64,000 nucleotides of DNA from Deltaproteobacteria bacterium (GCA_016235345.1 JACRLG010000036.1:1-64000); one strand, 5' to 3'. Counted from the stretch's first letter, positions 33,082 to 41,565 are shown. The notes: generated by a model not told the origin, from the sequence alone. Numbers and translations: made by a program.

Positions 33082-34419
33082 TTAGAAGGACATCTTGATT
33101 TCGTTGAACAGGGAGTAGTTGTTCTCGAGCTTCATCTTGGAATCGCCGAACTGCCAGAAATCGCCGGAAGCGAGATAAGCTGCGATGAACATATAGTTCA
33201 GGTTGGGGTTTATTGCGTAGTTTACCGTGAAATCATACTCGGAGCCGTAATCCTTGCTCCAGGTGCTGTCAACAGGAGCTTCGGCCTTGGCGTTGCCGTA
33301 CACGAAGTTCAAGGCAAGATTGTCAAAAGGCTTGTAGCCGACGCCCGCGTAGAAAATCTTCGCTCCATTGTGGCCAACTACACAGGGCGCGCCATTTGCT
33401 CCCTTGATTTTGCGTTCAGTGCAGTTGAGGTTACCGACGCCGGCCAGGCCACCAGCAATACCGTCGTTTTCGGTGGAGGTCAGAATCCACAGCTTGTCCC
33501 AATCTCCGCCAAGGGTGGCCAGGGATTTCACCTTGGTGTCATTGGCGTTGGAGCCCTGGCCCTGCATCCATGCGTAGCCGAGCTGGAAGCTCAAGGGGCC
33601 GTAAACATAGCCGCCTTCCAGGTTGTAGGCCCAGGCATCCCAATCAACATCATTCAGACCGGCGTTCTGTGCCGCATACTGCTTGCGGTCATATTCCATG
33701 GCGTTTCCGGTGCGGAATACAGCTTCACCCGTAAAGGTGAAGGCGTTCCATTTGCCGGTCACATAGGGGTTGATATCCCAGAAAGAGGAATCATAAGGGT
33801 TGGGGTCCAGGGTGGCGTCGGACGCCGTCTTGGAGTTGGTGTAGCTCAAGAGCAGTCCGCCGTTTAACGCTTCGGTGTTGTAAATGCCGCCAAGGTAGTA
33901 AATGGCGGCATCGGAATCGCTGTAGTCGGGAACGGGGAAGGTAGTGCTGTCAACCTCGCCGACCTTTTCGAAAATCGCCAAGAAGGTGAAATCCTTATAG
34001 CTTTTGCTGTATTTAATGCAGTCGGCGTCAATTTCACCGTCCTGAAAAAGGGTGCCGAACATGCGGCCCCCCATGCGCCCAGCCTCGAAGGTGCCGTAGC
34101 CGGTCTTCACCACCATGTAGGCGCGCTCGAAATCGATGTCGCCGGAGTTGTCCTCGCCTGCGGACCAGCGCTTGTTGTCGAGGGCGTCGAAACGGGTGAC
34201 AAGCTGCATGTTCTCGTTGACCACGAAGGTGGTCTGGAGCCTCAAGCGCATGTCCATCCAAGCGTGGGAGTTTGCCTGCGCGTCGTCCAGAAGGCGCGAG
34301 GAATCATAGAAACCCCGTATACGGTAAGCGCCCTGGAACTCCGCCGTAACGGCGAAGGCCGGAGCTGCCATTGCGACCACCAGGGCCGCCGCCACTGCCA
34401 AAAAAATCAACTTCTTCAT
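33082..34419 (-). CDS. Outer-membrane porin, paralogue 1
   Basis: A 445-residue secreted beta-barrel protein. The signal peptide MKKLIFLAVAAALVVAMAAP ends at AFA. The mature part has many short alternating strands, few Cys, and ends NEIKMSF with the C-terminal Phe needed for outer-membrane assembly. It is closely similar to the gene at 34967-36277, with nearly identical signal peptide, N-terminal 100 residues and last 90. A middle segment holds an extra loop with two Cys (around residues 350-365) missing in the partner. The ATG at 34419 has GAGGAG upstream; an in-frame extension to 34575 overlaps the leader. The solute is unknown. Confidence 0.88.
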   Translation of the reverse strand: MKKLIFLAVAAALVVAMAAPAFAVTAEFQGAYRIRGFYDSSRLLDDAQANSHAWMDMRLRLQTTFVVNENMQLVTRFDALDNKRWSAGEDNSGDIDFERAYMVVKTGYGTFEAGRMGGRMFGTLFQDGEIDADCIKYSKSYKDFTFLAIFEKVGEVDSTTFPVPDYSDSDAAIYYLGGIYNTEALNGGLLLSYTNSKTASDATLDPNPYDSSFWDINPYVTGKWNAFTFTGEAVFRTGNAMEYDRKQYAAQNAGLNDVDWDAWAYNLEGGYVYGPLSFQLGYAWMQGQGSNANDTKVKSLATLGGDWDKLWILTSTENDGIAGGLAGVGNLNCTERKIKGANGAPCVVGHNGAKIFYAGVGYKPFDNLALNFVYGNAKAEAPVDSTWSKDYGSEYDFTVNYAINPNLNYMFIAAYLASGDFWQFGDSKMKLENNYSLFNEIKMSF

Positions 34420-34460
34420 CTGCTGGTTCTCCTCGTTCCTGTTGACTTCATGTCTCCCCA

Positions 34461-34508
34461 AGCTGCCAGCCTCAAGGAAACCTCCATGGCGCTCCTCCTC
34501 AAGAGCGC
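34461..34508 (-). promoter_or_regulatory. Structured leader of porin 1, with TTGAGGAG loop hairpin
   Basis: On the minus strand GCGCTC pairs with GAGCGC (34489-34508) around the eight-base loop TTGAGGAG. A second, weaker hairpin with loop TTGAGGCT follows at 34461-34483. The design matches the porin 2 leader, where both stems are perfect. Confidence 0.6.
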
Positions 34509-34658
34509 TTCCAATCCGGGGCTTCACCCCCAGGCACCCCATGCCGCAGACAAGGCCAATGAGAAGCAAGCTCACACCTTAACCCTGACCACTGCGGCCC
34601 CAACGCGCCAGTCGGCGCTTTCCCCGATAATTTCGAACCACAATCTGCGATATTATTT

Positions 34659-34674
34659 AGCAAGATGCATACCA
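34659..34674 (-). promoter_or_regulatory. Sigma-54-like -24/-12 site upstream of porin 1
   Basis: The minus strand reads TGGTATGCATCTTGCT. It fits TGGCACG-N4-TTGCW at most key positions and has the required GG-N10-GC spacing. It would give a leader of about 230 nucleotides. Confidence 0.4.
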
Positions 34675-34890
34675 AAATAAGGATAGCTTTTTAACACAGC
34701 ATGTTACTGCCACTCTTGATACAAAATCTTTCCTGCTTATGCATGTTTTTGTAGATTTTAACCCTATAAATGACATTTTTGTATATTTTTTAACACGCCG
34801 CGCCCGCTTTTCCATACAAGGCCAAAATTAAAAATATGCGGCTACCTGGTTTCTTTCTGCAGGGCCGACGCTCCCTATTAATATCGTATA

Positions 34891-34926
34891 TAAAAAAGGC
34901 CCCCGGATTTTTCTCCGGGGGCCTTG
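34891..34926 (-). terminator. Terminator of porin gene 2
   Basis: On the minus strand AAGGCCCCCGGAG pairs with CCGGGGGCCTT around a loop of A and T, then a T run. Its design mirrors the terminator of porin 1. Confidence 0.88.
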
Positions 34927-34966
34927 ATCAGCCAATTACTACAACCTGTGCAAACAAACCGGTTGT

Positions 34967-36277
34967 CTAGAAGGACATCTCGATTTCGTTGAACAGGGAG
35001 TAGTTGTTCTCAAGCTTCATCTTGGAATCGCCGAACTGCCAGAAATCGCCGGAATCCAGGTAAGCAGCGATGAAGGTGTACTGGAGGTTGGGGTTGATGG
35101 AGTAGACCAGGTTGAAGTCATACTCGGAACCGTAATCCTTGCTCCAGGTGCTGTCAACGGGAGCTTCGGCCTTGGCGTTGCCGTACACGAAGTTGAGTGC
35201 AAGATTGTCAAAGGGCTTGTAGCCGACGCCCACGTAGAAAATCTTTGCGCCGTTTGCGCCTACGCCCGCGTTGATGTTGCCCGCGCCGCCCAGGCCGGTG
35301 GCCAGGTCGCCGTTATTTTTGGTGGCGCCAGCGGTGAGAATCCACAGCTTGTCCCAATCAGTGCCCAGGGTGCCAAGAGTCTTCACCTTGGTGTCGTTGG
35401 CGTTAGAGCCCTGGCCCTGCATCCATGCGTAACCAAGCTGGAAGCTCATGGGGCCGTATGCATAGGTGCCTTCCAGGTTGTAGGACCACGCATCCCAATC
35501 AATGTCTTTGAGGCCGGCATTGAGGGCTGCATACTGCTTGCGGTCATATTCCATGGCGTTTCCGGTGCGGAACATGGCTTCGCCCTGCACGGAGAAGGCG
35601 TCGAACTTGTAGGTGAAATAAGGATCGATGGTCCAGAAGTTGGAATCATAGGGCGTGCTGCCAACGCCTACATAGTCGGAAGCAGCCTTGGAGTTGGTGT
35701 AGCCGACCAGAAGACCTGCAGTGAGGGGCTCGGTCTTGTAAACGCCGAACAGGTAGTAGGTGGCTGCGTCGGTATCGCTGTAATCGGGGAACGGGAAGGT
35801 GAGGCTGTCAGCTTCCGCGATCTTCTCGAAAACCGCGCCAAGGATGAAATCGCTGTACTTCATGGTGTACTTGATGCGGTCAGCATCGATTTCGGAATCC
35901 TGGAAGGAGGTTCCGAACATGCGGGCCTGCATGCGTCCGGCTTCGAAAAGGCCGTACTGGGTCTTGATCTTCATGTAGGCGCGCTCGAAATCGATGTCGC
36001 CGGAGTTGTCTTCGCCTGCGGACCAACGCTTGTTGTCAAGGGCGTCGAAGCGGGTGACAATCTGCATGTTCTCGTTGATCACGAAGGTGGTCATGAGCCT
36101 AAGCCGCATGTTCATCCAAGCGTGGGAATTTGCCTGTGCATCATCCAGCAGGCGTGAGGAATCATAGAAACCGCGAATCCGATAGGCGCCCTTGAACTCC
36201 GTCGTAACGGCGAAGGCAGGGGCAGCTATCGCGACCACCAGGGCCGCAACCACTGCCAACAACATAAGTTTCTTCAT
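34967..36277 (-). CDS. Outer-membrane porin, paralogue 2
   Basis: A 436-residue porin, closely similar to the gene at 33082-34419. The signal peptide MKKLMLLAVVAALVVAIAAP ends AFA; the barrel has repeated aromatic-rich strands and ends NEIEMSF with terminal Phe. TAGGAGG precedes the ATG with nine-base spacing. It has its own promoter and terminator, so it is transcribed separately. The two genes differ mostly in the middle, which probably forms surface loops. Substrate not known. Confidence 0.88.
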   Translation of the reverse strand: MKKLMLLAVVAALVVAIAAPAFAVTTEFKGAYRIRGFYDSSRLLDDAQANSHAWMNMRLRLMTTFVINENMQIVTRFDALDNKRWSAGEDNSGDIDFERAYMKIKTQYGLFEAGRMQARMFGTSFQDSEIDADRIKYTMKYSDFILGAVFEKIAEADSLTFPFPDYSDTDAATYYLFGVYKTEPLTAGLLVGYTNSKAASDYVGVGSTPYDSNFWTIDPYFTYKFDAFSVQGEAMFRTGNAMEYDRKQYAALNAGLKDIDWDAWSYNLEGTYAYGPMSFQLGYAWMQGQGSNANDTKVKTLGTLGTDWDKLWILTAGATKNNGDLATGLGGAGNINAGVGANGAKIFYVGVGYKPFDNLALNFVYGNAKAEAPVDSTWSKDYGSEYDFNLVYSINPNLQYTFIAAYLDSGDFWQFGDSKMKLENNYSLFNEIEMSF

Positions 36278-36316
36278 CTGTAAATCCTCCTAGTTCTTGT
36301 TGTCCTCTTGTCTCCC

Positions 36317-36372
36317 GGAAGTTTCCCTCCTCAAGGAAACTTCCAAAAGCGCCCCTCCTCAAGGGCGCTTTT
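36317..36372 (-). promoter_or_regulatory. Tandem hairpin leader of porin 2 with identical TTGAGGAG loops
   Basis: Two perfect ten-pair stems stand side by side. On the minus strand the first (36372-36345) pairs AAAAGCGCCC with GGGCGCTTTT and the second (36344-36317) pairs GGAAGTTTCC with GGAAACTTCC. Both loops are TTGAGGAG. The AGGA in each loop looks like the GGA-in-loop sites bound by CsrA/RsmA proteins; that binding is inference. The block lies about 40 bases upstream of the start codon. Confidence 0.75.
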
Positions 36373-36465
36373 GCTCGGGGCGCATGCCCCAAACACCTTT
36401 TCGGCGTTATTTTCAGGGGCAGACCTCACCCCAAAAAAATAGACCGCCATAATCCTATTAGTACT

Positions 36466-36495
36466 TCTATATTACTGCCCGACGGTTAAAGTCAA
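36466..36495 (-). promoter_or_regulatory. Sigma-70-type promoter of porin 2
   Basis: On the minus strand TTGACT (36495-36490) is 18 bases from TATAGA (36471-36466). It leaves a leader of about 180 nucleotides with the two hairpins inside it. Confidence 0.6.
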
Positions 36496-36543
36496 GCAAT
36501 TTTTTATTTCATGCCAGCCATCTTATACATTTAATTGGCGATG

Positions 36544-37551
36544 TCAACTTTCACCCCCGCCCTCAAAGGCCCTCATGGCCTCATTTTTGAGTTTTCCCGG
36601 ATCATCCGAGTACCTCGGCGAAAAATGGAACACGTCAAGACGCTTGACACCGGCCTTTCTCGCAATGCGCCCTGCCTGGCCAGCAGTCAGGTGAAATTTT
36701 TCAGCAGCGCTTTCTGAATCTTCATCAAGAAAGGCCGCCTCGACAAAAAGGTGGTCAACTCCTTTGACCAGGGAAAGAATTTTTTTTTCGTTTTCCTCGT
36801 GCCCGACGACATCGGTTATGTAGCCCAGGGACTGGCCCGGACTTTTTCGGACAATATTTTCGGTGAGAAAACCCAGGGGCAGTACCTTCTCCCCGCCCCC
36901 TGCTGACGTGGCCGCAACAGGAGTTTCCGGGTCGGCTTCGGAAAAAAGGGCCTCCTTGAACCCGGAAAGCCAGGGGCCCGGCGCGAGGCCGAGCCTGTCA
37001 AGCCCCGTGCTCAGAATGTTTACGTGAAAGCGCTCCCGAAGCGCGAAACCGAGGCAGGGGGTGCCGTGATCCAGCACGGCTGCTCTGACCGTAAGGGACG
37101 GCTCCGAGACAAGCACGCCGTCAAAGGGCCGGATGACCGCCGGACCCGGCGCGAAGGCGTCCGCAAGGCGAAATGTGCGGGTTTTGATAGAATCTTCAGT
37201 GACTTCGGAGGCCGTGATGGAAAAGGAGTTGGTGAAGCGGTGCGCGAGGTTCCAGAGATAGCCTGAGAGCTTGCCCTCCACGTTTTTCAGGAAACCGGCG
37301 GGGCCGAACACGCAAAGGTCCTTTTCCCGGCCAAGGCCCAGCAAAAGCAGCCGGTCGAAGCCCATGAAATGGTCCATGTGGGCGTGGGACACGAAAACGT
37401 GGCTGATTTTGAGGACATCCCGTGGGGAAAGCGGGCCGGTGTCGCCTGCGTCGAACAACAGGGCCCGGTGTTCCAGGGCAAAGGGCGCGAAAAGGGCGGG
37501 ATCGCCGAAGGGGCTTTCGGAAACCAGCCTCGGTGCAAAGGAAGGTCGCAT
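36544..37551 (-). CDS. Ribonuclease Z-like metallo-beta-lactamase fold hydrolase
   Basis: The 335-residue protein has the di-zinc motif FVSHAHMDHFMGFDRLL (SHAHMDH at 55-61), the pattern of ELAC/RNase Z proteins. FGPAGFLKNVEGKLSGYLWN follows, similar to the region that contacts tRNA in RNase Z. Later conserved points are GYITDVVGHEENE and FVEAAFLDED, and the C-terminal HLTAGQAGRIARKAG, which matches the HxTxxxA motif. This is consistent with a tRNA 3' processing enzyme or a close relative with another substrate. It stands 63 bases from the upstream small gene. Confidence 0.82.
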   Translation of the reverse strand: MRPSFAPRLVSESPFGDPALFAPFALEHRALLFDAGDTGPLSPRDVLKISHVFVSHAHMDHFMGFDRLLLLGLGREKDLCVFGPAGFLKNVEGKLSGYLWNLAHRFTNSFSITASEVTEDSIKTRTFRLADAFAPGPAVIRPFDGVLVSEPSLTVRAAVLDHGTPCLGFALRERFHVNILSTGLDRLGLAPGPWLSGFKEALFSEADPETPVAATSAGGGEKVLPLGFLTENIVRKSPGQSLGYITDVVGHEENEKKILSLVKGVDHLFVEAAFLDEDSESAAEKFHLTAGQAGRIARKAGVKRLDVFHFSPRYSDDPGKLKNEAMRAFEGGGES

Positions 37552-37614
37552 GAAAGGCCGGGACCAGTTGAATTTTTCGATTGTCTTTGGATGCGGGTCG
37601 GCGAGGACGGGCTC

Positions 37615-38034
37615 TTACGGCAGAAAACGGGCCACCTGCTGCTGAATGCAGGTGTAGATGTCCAGATCGTCACCGTAGATGTCCACCACGTCCTTGTGCT
37701 TCAAAAGCTTTTCCACCACCCAGGCCGTGAGATAGAGGCTTATTACGTTGGGGTTGGAAACAAGCCGCCGCATGGGGGCTATCTGGTAATCTATGTCGAA
37801 ATCATCGGCCCTGGCAAGGGTGTCCAGAATGGATCTGAATTCCTCCTCAAGGCTGTTCTTGCTCACTGTCTCAACAAGGTGGCTTTCCACAAGCTTCTGC
37901 GCAAGGGCGTTGGCCAGCGGGTCAAGGCACTGCGGTATCTGCTGCTGGGCCTGACGGCGCTGGTACTCCCTGTTTGACTCGATTCGGGATAAAATCTTGC
38001 TCTCCCGGCTGGACTGTCGAAATACCTTCCCCAT
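37615..38034 (-). CDS. Uncharacterised 139-residue protein
   Basis: I do not recognise a family. The N-terminus (MGKVFRQSSRESKILSRIES) is basic and helical, then comes a glutamine-rich stretch (RRQAQQQIPQ) and a helical middle; a segment near the C-terminus, PNVISLYLTAWVVEKLLKH, is moderately hydrophobic. The ATG at 38034 follows AAGGAGG by seven bases, so translation is likely strong. The gene sits between the RNase Z-like gene and the HU gene on the same strand. Confidence 0.65.
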   Translation of the reverse strand: MGKVFRQSSRESKILSRIESNREYQRRQAQQQIPQCLDPLANALAQKLVESHLVETVSKNSLEEEFRSILDTLARADDFDIDYQIAPMRRLVSNPNVISLYLTAWVVEKLLKHKDVVDIYGDDLDIYTCIQQQVARFLP

Positions 38035-38154
38035 GACACCGCCTCCTTTGAAAAATTCTTTTATATTGCGGCCTGGGGCCAATTGCAATCAAAATTGCGC
38101 AACAGCGCGAAAAAAATCTGCGGTCCGCCCGTTTGCATCCCCGAAGCGGCCTTA

Positions 38155-38194
38155 AAAGACAGCCACGGCCCTTCCCAGTTGCGGAAGGGCCGTG
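38155..38194 (-). terminator. Terminator of the HU gene
   Basis: CACGGCCCTTCC at 38164-38175 pairs perfectly with GGAAGGGCCGTG at 38183-38194. On the minus strand the stem is followed by GCTGTCTTTT. Confidence 0.75.
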
Positions 38195-38222
38195 TATCGT
38201 ATCGGATTATCTTGCGCGAAGA

Positions 38223-38492
38223 TCAGTTCACGGCATCCTTGAGGGCCTTGCCCGGAGTGAACTTGGGAATGTTCTTCGCGGCGATTTCGAGGGGGGCGCC
38301 GGTCTGGGGATTGCGGCCTTTGCGGGCGGCGCGCTTGTCAACCTTGAAGGTTCCGAATCCGACCAGGGTCACCGTGTCGTTCTTCTTGAGCGCCTCGGTG
38401 ATGGCGGCAACCATGCAATCCACAGCCGCCTGGGCGTCCTTTTTCTTCTCAACGACCTTGGCCACTTCATTTACGAGATCAGCCTTGTTCAT
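38223..38492 (-). CDS. hup: HU/IHF-family nucleoid protein
   Basis: A DNA-bending protein of 89 residues. MNKADLVNEVAKVVEKKKDA is the helical dimer region; VTLVGFGTFKVDKRAARKGRNP and the loop NPQTGAPLEIAAKNIPKFTPG form the DNA-binding arms. The alignment is closest to HU (no IHF-specific residues seen). The ATG at 38492 follows GGGGAGG. An in-frame extension to 38528 is not needed. It is flanked by a terminator. Confidence 0.95.
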   Translation of the reverse strand: MNKADLVNEVAKVVEKKKDAQAAVDCMVAAITEALKKNDTVTLVGFGTFKVDKRAARKGRNPQTGAPLEIAAKNIPKFTPGKALKDAVN

Positions 38493-38799
38493 GTCCTCCC
38501 CTTTCCTTATGATGAAAGTTTGCGCCATAAAAGCCTGGAACTTCGAACGCCCGCCCTTTGCAACCTTGCTTGAGTTTTTATTTCAATACCACTCCGGTTG
38601 AATCAATGCAACTGAAAAACCATAAATTTTAAAGATTGGTGATAAACTTCACATGGTCTTCAATCGGCCCTCAAAACCCTTTGAAAAAACCCCGGACGCC
38701 TCCCCAAGGGAAACAAAAAAAGCCCGCAAGGCCCAAAAACGGGCGCAATACAACAGGTTGGGCACGGTTTCACGTGGAGCAAACGGAAAACACAGTCTG
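38493..38799. other. Gap between the HU gene and the ABC permease gene
   Basis: No gene is supported. The HU end is AT-rich and should hold its promoter, but no clear -35/-10 pair stands out. The ABC end contains a terminator candidate at 38714-38744. Confidence 0.5.
38714..38744 (-). terminator. Terminator candidate of the ABC exporter operon
   Basis: On the minus strand GCCCG and CGGGC pair across a 13-base loop and are followed by TTTTTTT. The short stem makes it a moderate call; it lies about 55 bases past the permease stop. Confidence 0.5.
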
Positions 38800-40503
38800 T
38801 CACGGCAGGGGCGAAAGGCGGCGCGCCCCGAAACGCATGGGCCACACAGTGACGATAACGCATAAAACAGCGGCGGCAATGAACGAACCCCAGAGCCAGA
38901 GCCATTCAGCCGACGTCACGGCCATCCCCTTGAAACCGGCCCTGGCCACCAGATAGACCGGCCCGGCCTCGATCACGATGACGGCCCCAATGAAGGCCGC
39001 CGAAAGAATCATGAACAATAGCCCGCCGAAACCGGTCACCGACTGGACCGGGTTTTCCGCAGTGAAGTCGGGGTAGGCGGCCCCAAGCCCTATCCCCAAG
39101 GCTATTATTCCCGGCACCATGAAAAAGACGGTGGCCGTTGAAACAATCATCATGAAAGGGGTGACCTTTAAGAGCATATTTGTGGACACCACCAGGACCT
39201 CGGAAAGGATGAGCATGGGCGGATAGTAGATGAAAAACTTGATCCAGAGCACCCTGCCCATTTTCACGGGCGCGGCCTTCACTATCCAGAAGGCCTCCCG
39301 CTCCATGCTCACCGCCGGATACACGAACCGGGCGGCAAGGGCGGTGAGGACGAAGGTGGCGAGCCCCATGTTGAGAAAGGCCAGGATGTTCTGAAGGTAG
39401 ACGGTCTTGATGGGGGCCTTTTCCAGGGGCAGGACCTTGAAATTGTAAAGATAAATGCCTATCAGGGCCGCCATGAGAAAAAGCTGCGGCCACTGGGTGG
39501 TGTCCCGGAAAAAGGTCTTCCATTCCTTGACGAAAAAGGCCCTGGATATTCCCGAAAAAAACGCCAGACGCCTTTTCCGCCAGCGCTCCGGGTTTAAGGG
39601 GCCGGGATTGCGCACCCGGCTGTGCTGGGCCCGGCTCATGCCCGGAAAATAGACGGCGGAGGCCACCGCCACCACTATGAAGGTGCATAGGGCTGCGAAC
39701 GAAAAGGCCAGGGCGTTGTGAAACACCACCGAGGAAAGCCTTCCTTCGAGCGCAGCCCTCATGGATTCATAAGCCCATGAAGGGGGAAGCCAGGCGCTGG
39801 AAGGGGTCTTCATGGCGGCCATGTATGTGACCAGGGATGCCGAAATTTCGGGGTCCACGAGCCTTTCGGGCCGTACCAGCCGAAGGCCCAGATAAATGAG
39901 GAGAAATATCCCTATCCCGAAAAAGACCAGTATCCCCCGGAACCTGTTGGCCGGAAGCACCACTGCGGCCAGGAGCACCACCAGGGCCGAAACCGCGCAG
40001 GCCGTGACGCAAAAGGGCGTCATCACAAAGGCGATGTTGAGGTAATAGAGAGGCCCCATGTGGTAAACCACGCCGTAGGCCGCGAAAACCGGCAGGGCGT
40101 AGACCAGGATCATCCAGGACGAATCGGCCACCGACTCTATCCAGCGGGCCAGGAAAATCTTGTCGTGGGACGCAGGAAAGGAGTGAACCAGATAAAGGTC
40201 GCGGGAAAGGTAGAGCTTGGAAAGGGTGGTCACCACGCCGGAAAACATCACCAACGCGAAAAAGGTGGGAAAAACCATGGCCAGGAGCTTGGTGGCCAGA
40301 AGCCGCCCGAAATCCTCCTCGCCCACGGAGTTGAAATAGGTGAGCACCTTGAACACCAGGGCGAAGATGCCCAGCCAGAAACCGAGCCCCAGAAGGCCGA
40401 AGAGGATCACCTTGTTCCTCTGGGCAGGGTCGGCCTTGGAAAAGGCGGCCCGCTTCAAGGAAATCCACCTTGGCCGCAAAAGGTAGGCCACCTTGTTTCT
40501 CAC
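38800..40503 (-). CDS. ABC-2-type transporter permease
   Basis: A polytopic membrane protein of 567 residues with roughly ten to twelve predicted helices, for example VILFGLLGLGFWLGIFALVF, the run at 130-220, and four near the C-terminus. The N-terminal RNKVAYLLRPRWISLKRAAF is cytosolic and basic. The partner ATPase gene overlaps it by ATGA (40500-40503), so this is a two-gene exporter. I could not place it in a named ABC-2 subfamily from the sequence. The transported molecule is unknown. Confidence 0.82.
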   Translation of the reverse strand: MRNKVAYLLRPRWISLKRAAFSKADPAQRNKVILFGLLGLGFWLGIFALVFKVLTYFNSVGEEDFGRLLATKLLAMVFPTFFALVMFSGVVTTLSKLYLSRDLYLVHSFPASHDKIFLARWIESVADSSWMILVYALPVFAAYGVVYHMGPLYYLNIAFVMTPFCVTACAVSALVVLLAAVVLPANRFRGILVFFGIGIFLLIYLGLRLVRPERLVDPEISASLVTYMAAMKTPSSAWLPPSWAYESMRAALEGRLSSVVFHNALAFSFAALCTFIVVAVASAVYFPGMSRAQHSRVRNPGPLNPERWRKRRLAFFSGISRAFFVKEWKTFFRDTTQWPQLFLMAALIGIYLYNFKVLPLEKAPIKTVYLQNILAFLNMGLATFVLTALAARFVYPAVSMEREAFWIVKAAPVKMGRVLWIKFFIYYPPMLILSEVLVVSTNMLLKVTPFMMIVSTATVFFMVPGIIALGIGLGAAYPDFTAENPVQSVTGFGGLLFMILSAAFIGAVIVIEAGPVYLVARAGFKGMAVTSAEWLWLWGSFIAAAVLCVIVTVWPMRFGARRLSPLP

Positions 40504-41243
40504 GTGGCCGCTCCTTCCGCGTGTTCCTCGGTAAGGCGAAGGAAGACCGCTTCAAGGTCCTGTTCCCCGACCCCGGCTTCCCGCTTGAGATCGGTGGTGG
40601 TTCCCATGGCTATCATCCGGCCCCTGTGGATCACCCCTATCCTGTGGCACAGGTTCTGGGCAACCTCCAGGGTGTGTGTGGAAAGGAAGATGGTGACGCC
40701 CCTTTCCGAGAGCCCCTTCAAAAGGTCCTTCACGAGCCTTATCCCGCGCGGGTCCAGCCCCACCATAGGCTCGTCCACAACCAATACCCTGGGTTCGTGG
40801 ACCAGGGCCGCGCACATGATGAGCCTTTGCTTCATTCCGTGGGAGTAGGATTCGATGAGTTCGTTTCCCCATTCGGTGAGGGAAAAGACCGAAAGGAGCC
40901 TCACGGCCCGGTCCACGAAGCCGTTGTCGCCCGCGCCGTAAAGGTCTGCGGTGAAACGGAGAAACTCCATGCCGGTGAGCTTCTCATATAGAAAGGGCCG
41001 GTCCGGTATGAAGCCTATGATGCGCTTGGCTTTTTCCGGGTCGCGGGCCATGTCGGCCCCGGCCACCTTCACTGTCCCCGAAGTGGGGGCGATGAGCCCG
41101 CCCATCATCTTGATGGTGGTTGTCTTGCCCGCGCCGTTGGGGCCTATGAAACCGAAGATTTCGCCCTGGTTGACCTTTAAGGAAAGATCGTTGACGGCGA
41201 CTATGTTCCCGTACCTCTTGGTTAGTCGTGATAGCTCGATCAT
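40500..41243 (-). CDS. ABC transporter ATP-binding protein
   Basis: A 247-residue nucleotide-binding domain: Walker A GPNGAGKTTTIKM, the ABC signature SYSHGMKQRL (LSGGQ variant), Walker B VLVVDEPMVGLD and the H-loop LSTHTLE. The sequence is of the DRR/ABCA-like exporter type that pairs with ABC-2 permeases. Translation is coupled to the downstream permease gene. The unusual signature (SHGM in place of SGGQ) is common in this group. Confidence 0.93.
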   Translation of the reverse strand: MIELSRLTKRYGNIVAVNDLSLKVNQGEIFGFIGPNGAGKTTTIKMMGGLIAPTSGTVKVAGADMARDPEKAKRIIGFIPDRPFLYEKLTGMEFLRFTADLYGAGDNGFVDRAVRLLSVFSLTEWGNELIESYSHGMKQRLIMCAALVHEPRVLVVDEPMVGLDPRGIRLVKDLLKGLSERGVTIFLSTHTLEVAQNLCHRIGVIHRGRMIAMGTTTDLKREAGVGEQDLEAVFLRLTEEHAEGAAT

Positions 41244-41288
41244 GACAAAATCCGGCTTTCGTTAATGGCGGCTCATTTCAGAAGTGCC

Positions 41289-41326
41289 GGGTGAACCTGC
41301 CCTGCGGGCAGAACCACCCAACCTAC
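41289..41326. repeat. AGGTTGGGTG-type intergenic hairpin, second copy
   Basis: GGGTG at 41289-41293 pairs with CACCC at 41315-41319, followed by AACCTAC as at 7965-8010. The loop holds CTGCCCTGCGGGCAG, itself a hairpin. Confidence 0.55.
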
Positions 41327-41447
41327 GCCAAAATTGCCTTTTCTGGAGGTTATGCAATTTCCTGATAAACTTATGCTTTTCTCTTTTCTCCCCGCCGCCT
41401 AAGATATCCGCCCAATCGGCTTTTCTCTTTTCTCCCCGCCGCGCAAA

Positions 41448-41565
41448 GGCCGGTCACAGGCGATGAGCCGCAAGGCGCGCGAGGGGCGCGGGAGCAAGCG
41501 TACTGAAGGTACGTGGCGGACCGCGCCTCGAAGCGCAACACAGCGGATCGCGCCTGTGGACGGCC
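41448..41565. repeat. Dispersed palindromic repeat, short-core copy E
   Basis: The arms are GGCCGGTCACAGGCG and CGCCTGTGGACGGCC. The centre is GCGTAC, six bases, GTACGTGGC. It shares CACAGCGGATCGCG with copy A. It ends two bases before the stop codon of the transglutaminase-like gene. Confidence 0.78.

Larger units (their letters stand above)
34420..34966. other. Long intergenic region with porin 1 leader and porin 2 terminator
   Basis: The 547 bases have no gene I can support. The part nearest porin 1 carries the structured leader (34461-34508); bases 34625-34860 are strongly AT-rich and include a sigma-54-like site; the porin 2 terminator is at 34891-34926. Confidence 0.65.

Noticed and set aside
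36317-36372. Porin 2 hairpins read as a transcription terminator or riboswitch
   Set aside because: There is no T run after either stem, and no known metabolite riboswitch pattern is visible; a protein- or RNA-binding leader fits better.
38083-38601. Plus-strand open frame of 172 codons over the HU gene
   Set aside because: Shadow of the conserved HU gene on the other strand.
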